Shown one piece after another: positions 1 through 5,965 of a stretch of 6,063 nucleotides of DNA. Under the pieces are notes generated by a model that was given only the letters and a program-made list of their open reading frames with translations, was not told the DNA's origin and made no database searches. The translations under genes were made by a program, and so were the position numbers. The DNA comes from Desulfoplanes sp. (GTDB lineage Bacteria; Desulfobacterota; Desulfovibrionia; Desulfovibrionales; Desulfomicrobiaceae), in contig JAQVZR010000126.1 in the NCBI GenBank assembly GCA_028708105.1, forward strand, positions 1-6,063. The letters run 5' to 3'. How positions within the stretch are numbered: the stretch's first letter is position 1; the number at the start of each line of letters is the position of its first letter.

Positions 1-570
1 GTCACACACAGATGTTTCGGGCATGGCGAATTCGGTCTTACCGTCTAGCAGGGCTAGAACGGCTGCAGTAATCCAATCGGGATGCGGAGGACAACCTGGG
101 AGGTAGATATCCACATCAACGATTTCATCCAGAGCGTAGCATTTGTCCAGCAACGCAGGGATATTTGTGGTCGGGGGTTCTCCGGCATCCGTTGTCGGAG
201 AATCCTTGTAGACAAACTGGTTGAGTTCGTCATTTGTGTACATGTTGATCAGTGCAGGGATACCACCATCGGTGGCACAGGTTCCCAGGGCGATCAGAAT
301 CTGACATTTTTTACGCATCTCTTTGGCAATTGCGACATGTTCTTCATTTCTGACACTTCCAGAAACAATGCCGACAACGGCTTCAGGGATATTCATCTCG
401 GTTCCTTCACCGGTCTGTCCGTAGTATTTATGATCCATGATGACCGGAATGTGGACGAAATCCAGGTTGTTGACCAGGAGATCAACCAGGACATCACCGA
501 TGTTCAGAATAGCTATCTCACACCCAGAGCATGAGTTCAGCCATTCCTCGGCAACAGTAACTTTGGCCAT
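1..570 (-). CDS. mvhG: F420-non-reducing-type [NiFe] hydrogenase small subunit MvhG (3' part missing)
   Basis: Small, electron-transferring subunit of a cytoplasmic MvhADG-type [NiFe] hydrogenase; it carries electrons from the Ni-Fe site in MvhA towards MvhD and HdrA. My translation gives 190 residues with no stop; the C-terminal part lies beyond the left edge. Visible marks: the N-terminal C-S-G-C motif (Cys14, Cys17), a later L-G-T-C (Cys98) and L-P-G-C-P-P (Cys160), the usual ligands of the proximal [4Fe-4S] cluster in hydrogenase small subunits. The last visible cysteine (Cys189) probably opens the C-terminal ferredoxin-like part. There is no twin-arginine signal, as expected for a cytoplasmic enzyme. 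The ATG is chosen because GGAGGT (578-583) sits 7 nt upstream. It begins 15 nt after the mvhD stop, so the two are almost certainly cotranscribed. No in-frame UGA is seen in this part. The large subunit gene mvhA is expected next. Confidence 0.9.
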   Translation of the reverse strand, partial: MAKVTVAEEWLNSCSGCEIAILNIGDVLVDLLVNNLDFVHIPVIMDHKYYGQTGEGTEMNIPEAVVGIVSGSVRNEEHVAIAKEMRKKCQILIALGTCATDGGIPALINMYTNDELNQFVYKDSPTTDAGEPPTTNIPALLDKCYALDEIVDVDIYLPGCPPHPDWITAAVLALLDGKTEFAMPETSVCD

Positions 571-585
571 ATCTCTTACCTCCAG

Positions 586-1023
586 TTAGGCGCTGACAGC
601 TTTATGCTTTTCCAGACGAACAGGATTCGGACCCAGCGATTTGATCTTTTCCGTGAATTCCGTGACTACTTTCTGGAATTTTGGTGCCTCAGCCCCTGAT
701 ACCCATTCGATCGCGTATCGATTTGGATCGATGCCGAGATCTTCGAGGACCAATTTTATGGCTTTTGCCCTATCCAATGCTTTGTGATTACCATCCAGGT
801 AATGACATTCACCGAGGTGTCAGCCCATTACGATGACGCCGTCCGCACCTTTTTCAAGGGCGTCGACGACCAGGTTGGGATGAACCATGCCGGAACACAT
901 GACCCTGATGGCGCGCATGTTCGGGGGATATTGCAGCCTGGAGACTCCAGCCAGGTCTGCACCGGCATATGCACACCAGTTACAGAGGAATCCAATGATT
1001 ACAGGCTCGAAGTTTTCTGCCAT
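586..1023 (-). CDS. mvhD: Selenocysteine-containing MvhD, [2Fe-2S] delta subunit linking hydrogenase to HdrA
   Basis: MvhD-family protein, the [2Fe-2S] subunit that passes electrons from the MvhAG hydrogenase to HdrA. The frame is open from ATG (1021-1023) to TAA (586-588) except for one UGA at 820-822, read here as selenocysteine 68; full length is 145 residues, normal for the family. Conserved features: F-L-C-N-W-C-A-Y-A-G near the N terminus (Cys14, Cys17), V-M-C-S-G (Cys43), then G-U-H-L-G-E-C-H-Y (Sec68, Cys73), where the family normally has G-C-H-x-G-[DE]-C-H-Y. The reading frame and family similarity continue on both sides of the UGA, which argues against a true stop. VhuD of methanococci is a known selenoprotein of this family. 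A SECIS-like hairpin follows at 783-807. The start is supported by AAGGAG (1032-1037), 8 nt upstream. The gene lies 77 nt after hdrA and 15 nt before mvhG. The alternative is a nonsense mutation or sequencing error, made unlikely by the matching case in hdrA. Confidence 0.93.
783..807 (-). promoter_or_regulatory. Candidate bacterial SECIS hairpin in mvhD
   Basis: In the mRNA the hairpin is UGU, a C-C mismatch, AUUACC, loop UGGAU, GGUAAU, then ACA: a perfect 6-bp upper stem with a 5-nt loop containing two Gs, over a 3-bp lower stem. The loop lies 23-27 nt after the UGA, within the range of known bacterial SECIS elements, which recruit SelB with Sec-tRNA. It lies inside the coding sequence, as in other bacteria. 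The function is inferred from structure and position. Confidence 0.7.
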
Positions 1024-1055
1024 TGAAACGTCTCCTTATGTATGGCGTTTGGAGC

Positions 1056-1088
1056 ACACGGGCAGGGCCGAAACGGCTCGGCCCGTGT
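1056..1088 (-). other. Intercistronic hairpin between hdrA and mvhD
   Basis: An 8-bp perfect inverted repeat (ACACGGGC / GCCCGTGT) encloses a 3x3 internal loop and an inner GCCG-UUU-CGGC hairpin, giving a strong GC-rich structure within the 77-nt gap between the hdrA stop and the mvhD start. An alternative pairing, GGGCCG with CGGCCC, also exists. No U-tract follows on either strand, so it does not look like an efficient intrinsic terminator. It could act as an mRNA processing or stability element that sets different levels of HdrA and the hydrogenase subunits; that role is inferred. Confidence 0.6.
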
Positions 1089-1100
1089 ACTTCCTTTGCG

Positions 1101-4100
1101 TTATATATCCTCCAGGGCAGCCATAACCTGTGCCCTGAGCTGTTCGGTAGTAAAACCGTGCACGAAAATACCTTTCTTGGGGCAGGTAGCTTCGCAGATA
1201 CCACAACCTTTGCATAATGATGCATTGGTTTCAATTTTGCGTTTTTCCAGACCTTCATCATTGGTATAGGTGATTATGCTGATGGCACTGTATGGACACG
1301 TATCGACACAGAGAGCACAGCCATCACAATTTTCCGTGGTGAAGGACTTGATGGAATCAAGAGGCATTATAGATTTGGACAAAACGACAGACGCACGGGC
1401 AACCGCAGCCTGGGCCTGGGCAATGGCCTCATCAATGGGTTTGGGATAATGGCACAGACCTGCAACGTACATTCCGTCAACCGTCATATCAACGGGACGC
1501 AATTTTGGATGTGCTTCCATGATGAAACCGTCTTCATTCAGACCACATTTGTAGAGATTCACCAGCTCATCGCTTTTGTTGGGCACCATGGCCGTCGCCA
1601 AAACGAGATAGCTGGGCCGGATGTCCAGGGTCTTGCTCGAGATGGGATCATTCACCAGGACGACCAGATCATCACCTTCTTTGGAAACGACGGGCTTGTT
1701 CTCCAGAGCGTAACGGACGAAGATGACTCCCTTTTCTCTGGCCTCTCTATATAAATCTTCGCGTTCACCGTATGTTCGGATGTCGCGGTAGATAACAAAG
1801 ACTGGCATATCCGGGTTGGCCTTTTTCAGGTCAATGGCGGATTCCATGGTATGGGTACAGCAGGTCTTGCTGCAGTAAGGTCGCTCAGGACAACGGGAGC
1901 CGACACATTGGATGAAAACAGCACCTTTGGCCTTAGATACGGCGGGCATGTGATCCCGGAGTTCCTGGTCAAATTCAAGGTGGGTCAAGACACGGTCGTC
2001 CTGGCCATAAAGATACTCGCTGGGTTTGTATTCCTGAGCACCTGTACAGACGATGGCGATGCCGTATGTGAGGGCCTTGATTTCACCGTCAACATTAATT
2101 TCTGTGACAAAATTACCCACAGAACCCTTATTGCTTTTGAGGGTGCTGTTTTTGAAAAGCTTGATGTTGGGATGATTTTCCACCTTGGCAATCAAGTCTT
2201 CAACATATGGTCTGATGGGTTCGCCTTTCCAGGTCTTGTTTAGAAGCAGGGCGTTTCCGCCGAGAGTATCCGTTTTTTCCACGAGGAAGGTTTCATATCC
2301 TTGGTCGGCAATGCCCAAAGCTGCTTTCATTCCTGAAACACCGCCGCCAACAACGAGGGCGGACTGATTAACGCCAACGGAGATATGATCCAGGGGAACA
2401 AGCATTCTGGCTTTGACAACGGCCATGCGCACTTGATCCTTGGCTTTTTTGGTAGCTTTTTCAGGTTCTTTCATGTGAACCCAGCTGTTCTGGTTCCGGA
2501 TATTGGCCATTTCAAAGAGGTATTTGTTCAGACCTGCCTCTCTCATGGTTTCCTGGAACAGGGGCTCATGGGTTCTGGGAGTACATGCGGCCACAACAAC
2601 ACGGTTCAGATGCTGTTCTTTGATCTCATTGGCCATAAGGACCTGGGTATCCTGAGAACAGGTGAACATATTATTTTTTACATAGACAACATTGGGCAGG
2701 GTCTTGGCATATTCGGCAACGGCTTTGACGTCTATTGTACCGGCAATGTTGATACCGCATGAACAAATAAAAACACCAATGCGCGGTTCCTGACCGGCCA
2801 CCTCAGCTTCGGTAGGAAATGTCTTTTCCTCTGTCATGGTACCGCGAACTGATGTTAAGCCCGCAGCGGCTTCCATGGCAGCCGAAGATGCCTCTGTGAC
2901 AGATTGGGGAATGTCTTTGGGCCCCTGGAACGCACCGGCTGCGAAGATACCGGGCTTGCTGGTGGCAACAGGGTTAAAACTGGTGGTCTTGGCAAAATTG
3001 TATTTGTCAAGGGTAATACCCAGATTCTGAGCCATTTTAATGGCTGCAGGACCGGTTTGCAGACCTACGGAGAGGACAAAGAGGTCGTACGCTTCTTTTA
3101 CCCGTTCGCCTGTGGTCGTATCCATGTATTCCACAACGACGCCCTTGTTGTCTTTGCCGGGGTAGATGGTGTGGATACGGTCAGGGATAAAGCGGATACC
3201 TTCTGCTTTGGCTTTTTCAAGGTATTTGTCGAATTCTTTGCCATGGGTTCTCATGTCCATGTAGAAAATGGACAGATCCAGCTTCGCGCCATCGGCGTGT
3301 TCTGTAGAGACTAAGGCCTGTTTGAGGGCGTACATACAACAAACGCTGGAACAATATCCATTATCACATTTGTTGATGTTCCGCGAACCTACACATTGGA
3401 GCCAGCCGACTTTCTTGGGTACTGTGTGGTCCGAAGGACGTTCCAAGTGACCCATACACGGGCCGCCTGCAGCCAGAAGACGTTCGTACTCCAGGCTGGT
3501 TACGACATCGGGCAGTTTGGCGTAGTCGTAGGTATCGAAAATGGAGGGATCAAAAGCTTTGAAACCCGGGGCGGTAATAATGGAACCGACCTGGATTTCA
3601 TGAATTTTTTCCGTATCAGCAAAGTTGATGGCACCTGCGGGACAAAATTTTTCGCAGGCCCTGCATTTGCCTTTCTGGATGAAGATACAATTTTCAGCAT
3701 CTAGGGCATACTTCAAGGGAACAGCCTGACCGTATGGGATGTACGCGGCTTTCCGTTTGCTCAGACCGCCGTCGAATTCGTTGGGTACCTTTTTGGGACA
3801 TTTTTCAGCACACATCCCACAGGCGATACATTTGTCAACGTCGACGTAACGCGGGTTTTCTTTAACGGTTACGGTAAAATTACCAGCTTCGCCCTGGATC
3901 TTTTGTACCTCACTGAGTGTGAGGAGTTTGATGTTCAAGTGCCGACCGCACTCTACCAGTTTCGGTGAGAGTATTCACATTGCGCAGTCATTGGTCGGAA
4001 AGGTCTTGTCCAGCTGGGCCATTGCCCCGCCGATAGCCGACGATTTTTCGACCAGATACACGTAGTAACCGGTGTCAGCCAGATCTAGCGCTGCTTGGAT

Positions 4101-4154
4101 GCCCGCGATGCCACCGCCGACAACCATGACTGCACCAACTTTCTCTTGTGCCAT
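1101..4154 (-). CDS. hdrA: Selenocysteine-containing long HdrA, FAD/iron-sulfur subunit of heterodisulfide reductase family
   Basis: HdrA-family flavoprotein, the electron-bifurcating FAD subunit that takes electrons from MvhD and passes them to ferredoxin and a disulfide-type acceptor. Full length is 1017 residues if UGA at 3975-3977 is read as Sec60. In order: Rossmann FAD motif V-V-G-G-G-I-A-G (about 11-18); cluster motif N-D-C-A-M-U-I-L-S-P-K with Cys57, Sec60 and Cys69; inserted ferredoxin domain (Cys109/112/115/119 and Cys156/164/167/171); Q-C-V-G-S-R and a cysteine-rich C-x4-C-x3-C-C stretch (about 253-273). A second HdrA unit follows: I-C-S-C-G (464/466), [10 protein letters not shown] (about 522-531), a second FAD motif G-G-G-V-S-G (about 603-608), another Q-C-V-G-S-R, and two C-terminal [4Fe-4S] motifs (Cys943/946/949/953 and 981/984/987/991). 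The ATG at 4152-4154 has AAGGGGG (4161-4167) 6 nt upstream. A stop-only reading would begin at the TTG at 3936-3938 and lose 72 residues, including the first FAD motif. First gene of the cluster; TAA at 1101-1103. Confidence 0.95.
3938..3952 (-). promoter_or_regulatory. Candidate bacterial SECIS hairpin in hdrA
   Basis: In the mRNA: AGUGC, loop GGUCG, GCACU, a perfect 5-bp stem. The loop starts 28 nt after the UGA. Its GGUC and the flanking UGC/GCA closing pairs resemble the apical part of the E. coli fdhF SECIS (UGC-AGGUCU-GCA), the SelB contact region. A competing hairpin nearer the UGA (ACUCU-C-ACC, loop GAAACU, GGU-AGAGU; 3950-3972) shares bases with it, so the two cannot form together. 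The GGUC loop favours the distal one. Confidence 0.7.
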
Positions 4155-4249
4155 AGTTTACCCCCTTAGCCAGTTGATTTGGTGCTAATGGTATTGAAAT
4201 TTCGCTTATGCCGGAATCAAGGTCTGTATCCCATGTGTTTCGACCATGA

Positions 4250-4278
4250 TTTATATATAAACCAAATAGATTGGTCTA
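4250..4278 (-). promoter_or_regulatory. Candidate sigma70-type promoter for hdrA-mvhD-mvhG, with internal palindrome
   Basis: Read leftward: -35 TAGACC (4273-4278, 4/6 to TTGACA), a 17-nt spacer, -10 TATAAA (4250-4255, 5/6 to TATAAT). The expected transcript start is near 4242, giving a 5' leader of about 88 nt before the hdrA ATG. The palindrome ACCAA-N5-TTGGT (4261-4275) fills most of the spacer and touches the -35 element, a typical place for a repressor or MerR-like operator. No sigma54 GG/GC pair was found here by eye. Confidence 0.45.
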
Positions 4279-4307
4279 GGTTACGTACATAAAATTTATC
4301 CGTTCAT
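4277..4307. promoter_or_regulatory. Possible LytTR-type direct-repeat binding site upstream of the hdrA promoter
   Basis: LytTR proteins bind pairs of 9-bp repeats close to [TA][AC][CA]GTTN[AG][TG], about 10-13 bp apart. Here TCCGTTCAT (4299-4307) matches fully, and TAGGTTACG (4277-4285) matches at 7 of 9 positions including GTT; the gap is 13 bp. The pair lies just upstream of the candidate hdrA -35 box, a good activator position, and opposite a divergent LytTR gene. The match is imperfect and one good half-site is expected by chance in a region of this size. Confidence 0.25.
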
Positions 4308-4464
4308 ATCCCATGTCCAGGGAAAATGCTAGTCTTTGCGGCGAAGAAATTGAAAAAAACAGAGATATTTTTAAAACAATGTAGCACGGTTCGCAGCTAT
4401 CTGTACATGCGGGTTAGGAGTGATTTATCTGTGTGATTTGTTAAAGCCATTAATATTTAACTTG

Positions 4465-4493
4465 TTGAATTAAAAAAATTATTTTTTTATAAA
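4465..4493 (+). promoter_or_regulatory. Candidate rightward sigma70-type promoter
   Basis: -35 TTGAAT (4465-4470, 4/6), a 17-nt A- and T-tract spacer, -10 TATAAA (4488-4493, 5/6). Predicted start is near 4500, at the edge of the nested hairpin at 4497-4549. It could drive the LytTR gene with a leader of roughly 320 nt, or a short separate RNA. A second candidate, a perfect TATAAT at 4678-4683 with a poor -35 (CTATCA, 4656-4661), lies closer to the gene. Confidence 0.4.
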
Positions 4494-4496
4494 CTG

Positions 4497-4549
4497 ATGA
4501 TGTCAGAAAATTTTTGCGGATAAGGAAACCGCGAAGACCCGGACATCAT
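4497..4549 (+). other. Nested inverted repeat / candidate structured leader RNA or operator
   Basis: The outer arms ATGATGTC (4497-4504) and GACATCAT (4542-4549) are perfectly complementary over 8 bp. Inside, TTTGCGG (4513-4519) pairs with CCGCGAA (4529-4535), 7 bp with one G-U wobble, closing a 9-nt loop ATAAGGAAA. The internal loop is asymmetric (8 and 6 nt). TTATCC at 4550-4555 could alternatively pair with GGATAA at 4518-4523. It matches no riboswitch class I recognise. No clear U-tract follows, so it is not an obvious terminator. It lies at or just after the predicted start of the 4465 promoter. Confidence 0.5.
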
Positions 4550-4655
4550 TTATCCCTTTGGTGAGGTATTGCAGTACATGATCGGATCAATGTCTGTGTA
4601 TTCGGTATTTACACGGGAGGGAATAGGCCTTGAGAAGGGGCTGCATTTTGTATAG

Positions 4656-4683
4656 CTATCAGGAGCAATACAATTATTATAAT
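4656..4683 (+). promoter_or_regulatory. Weak candidate promoter with consensus -10, proximal to the LytTR gene
   Basis: A perfect TATAAT lies at 4678-4683, with CTATCA (3/6 to TTGACA) 16 nt upstream. The poor -35 would fit an activator-dependent promoter, but no activator site can be assigned. It would give a leader of about 130 nt. Confidence 0.25.
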
Positions 4684-4818
4684 GGAAGATGTTATGCTGG
4701 CTGTTTCAGATCCCGTTGAGTTACAACTTCTTGCGGGAACACAGGATTCTAGGTATTCAGGCAGGTATCGTCACTGAAGTGGCAACATCAGCTCCAAAAT
4801 TTTCAGACTGCAACGACC

Positions 4819-5697
4819 ATGGACCAGCCAATGAAAAAATTGAGATGTTTGCTTGTTCATCCAGATCCGCAGATTCGTGTGGATCTGCGGAAAATGCTTT
4901 CAGAGGTTAAGGGAATTAAGGTTCTTGGTGAGGCCGTTTCTTCTTTTGAGGCTTTAGAGATGCTTGAGTCTCTTCCCTACGACGTTTTTTTTCTTGGCAC
5001 CGAGCTGGAGGGAGGCGTCACTGGTATTGAGATGGCGCAGATCCTCAACCAGCGCAAGGGTAGTCCAGTGCTTATCTTTCTGGCTCCAGATGAATCTTTG
5101 GCTTTTAAGGGGTTTGAGCTGGGAGCGACGGATTACCTGCTCTGGCCGGTAACCGTCGAGCGTTTGAAACGTGCCATTGAAAGGGCCATCCTGGTCCTGC
5201 CGCAGGAGCGAGGCGTGAGGGATGGGCTACTGGCCAAGCCGTTGCAAGCCAAGATCAATGCAGAGGAAGAAACCTTGCATCTGCCTTTGGGGGAAAAAGA
5301 AGAGGAACTCTTTCTTGAGGCATTACGCAAGGCCTGGGATAGGAAACAGGCCCGGCCCATTGAGATTGAAAAACTCCCTATCAACCAAGATGGCAGACTG
5401 TTATTGGTGCCATATAGCAATATCGTGTTCATAGAGGCTTATGAAGATTACAGCTATGTGCATACCTCAGGAGAAAAGTTTTTGACCTCCTATCGTCTTA
5501 AAAATCTTGAAGAGCGATTGCGCAGGCATCGTTTTTTCCGTGTGCACCGTAAATATTTGGTTAATCTTGAGATGGTTACCGAGATAGCTTCAATGCCCGG
5601 TAGTAATTTTATGCTCCGGACCGCAGGCCGTAAAAAAATCGAATTGCCCATCAGTCGTCGAAGGATTGGTGAATTGAAACAGCTTCTTAATCTCTAG
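4819..5697 (+). CDS. LytTR-family DNA-binding regulator with a degenerate (pseudo-)receiver domain
   Basis: A 292-residue protein with response-regulator layout: receiver-like domain (about 7-125), charged linker (about 126-180), and LytTR DNA-binding domain (about 183-290) with the typical Y-S-N-I-V-F-I-E-A, F-F-R-V-H-R-K-Y-L-V-N-L and L-P-I-S-R-R-R motifs. The receiver keeps the fold pattern (L-L-V at strand 1, Y-D-V-F-F-L at strand 3, G-A-T-D-Y-L-L near the end) but has lost its catalytic residues: the acidic pair is His14-Pro15, the phospho-acceptor Asp is Gly60, the switch Thr/Ser is Ala89, and the conserved Lys is Trp109. It should therefore not be phosphorylated in the usual way. No histidine kinase adjoins it in view. 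The start is uncertain: ATG 4819 lacks a clear ribosome binding site; Met5 at 4831 (M-K-K-L-R) is an alternative also without a strong one. The stop is TAG at 5695-5697. It is transcribed away from the hydrogenase/Hdr cluster, which it may regulate; its targets are unknown. Confidence 0.92.
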   Translation: MDQPMKKLRCLLVHPDPQIRVDLRKMLSEVKGIKVLGEAVSSFEALEMLESLPYDVFFLGTELEGGVTGIEMAQILNQRKGSPVLIFLAPDESLAFKGFELGATDYLLWPVTVERLKRAIERAILVLPQERGVRDGLLAKPLQAKINAEEETLHLPLGEKEEELFLEALRKAWDRKQARPIEIEKLPINQDGRLLLVPYSNIVFIEAYEDYSYVHTSGEKFLTSYRLKNLEERLRRHRFFRVHRKYLVNLEMVTEIASMPGSNFMLRTAGRKKIELPISRRRIGELKQLLNL

Positions 5698-5965
5698 ACT
5701 TTCGTTAGAGCGTATTAATGATAATGCATCCAGGTGCACGGGCTGGGGGCAAGAGATTTTTGGGGACGTCGGGCTATTGCCTTGGAAGGACTTCGGATTC
5801 AGACCCTTTTGTCCATGTGCGGTTTTTTTGGGCGGGTGCAAGGTCGTTTTGGTGCGAGAAAAGGTCTTTCGTCCGTAGATGTTGTGGTATTGGGGCGTTT
5901 TTAGTGCAGCCGTTTACCCAGATCCGCCCGCCTTTAGCCGATTATTCATCTACAAAAGGATACTC
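5698..5965. other. Intergenic stretch without a supported gene
   Basis: This 268-base gap lies between the LytTR gene and the next start. Frames through it have poor protein character and no ribosome binding site. A weak CTCTA/TAGAG hairpin (5692-5710) spans the LytTR stop but has no U-tract. GGAC/GTCC arms upstream of a T7 run at 5823-5829 are too short to call a terminator. I see no confident promoter for the gene at 5966. Confidence 0.5.

Larger units (their letters stand above)
4227..4316. repeat. 10-bp direct repeat TATCCCATGT, two copies 80 bp apart
   Basis: Identical TATCCCATGT occurs at 4227-4236 and 4307-4316 on the plus strand, flanking the candidate hdrA promoter core (4250-4278). 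The spacing is exactly 80 bp. The copies could be a pair of protein-binding sites around the promoter, but a 10-mer pair in A/T-rich DNA may also be chance. Confidence 0.35.
4155..4818. other. Divergent intergenic region, no protein gene supported
   Basis: This 664-base stretch separates the leftward hdrA cluster from the rightward LytTR regulator. The left part (4155-4320) holds the hdrA ribosome binding site, a sigma70-like promoter with a palindrome in its spacer, and a possible LytTR site. The middle (4440-4495) is very A/T-rich, with A7-TTA-T7 at 4472-4488, and includes a rightward promoter candidate. A nested hairpin lies at 4497-4549. The right part (4560-4818) contains small inverted repeats: TGATC-G-GATCA at 4579-4589 and GTGTA/TACAC at 4596-4614. 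Short ORFs here lack ribosome binding sites and family features. Confidence 0.7.

Noticed and set aside
82..534. 150-residue plus-strand open frame
   Set aside because: It is antisense to mvhG, whose minus-strand translation has clear hydrogenase motifs; the plus-strand product has no family character.
820..822. Premature stop making mvhD a pseudogene
   Set aside because: The UGA falls exactly at a conserved Cys position, similarity continues after it, the rest of the gene is intact, a SECIS-like hairpin follows, and hdrA shows the same pattern.
1851..2243. Plus-strand open frames inside hdrA, including this 130-residue one
   Set aside because: They are shadows of the real minus-strand HdrA frame and lack ribosome binding sites and recognisable motifs.
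4380..4400. Sigma54-like promoter around TAGCACGGTTCGCAG
   Set aside because: It resembles the -24 element at first glance but lacks the GG and GC pairs at the required spacing.
4472..4488. A7-TTA-T7 as a bidirectional terminator
   Set aside because: An A/T-only repeat without a GC stem would not form a stable terminator; it is better explained as the A/T-rich spacer of the candidate rightward promoter.
4682..4777. 31-residue ORF (M-E-D-V-M-L-A-V-S-D-P-V-E-L) ahead of the LytTR gene
   Set aside because: It has some protein-like composition at its start but no ribosome binding site at a usable distance, overlaps a candidate -10 box and degrades before its stop. At most a gene remnant.
5804..5829. 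Intrinsic terminator before the T7 run at 5823-5829
   Set aside because: No stable GC-rich hairpin directly precedes the T run; the only arms found are 4 bp and widely spaced.
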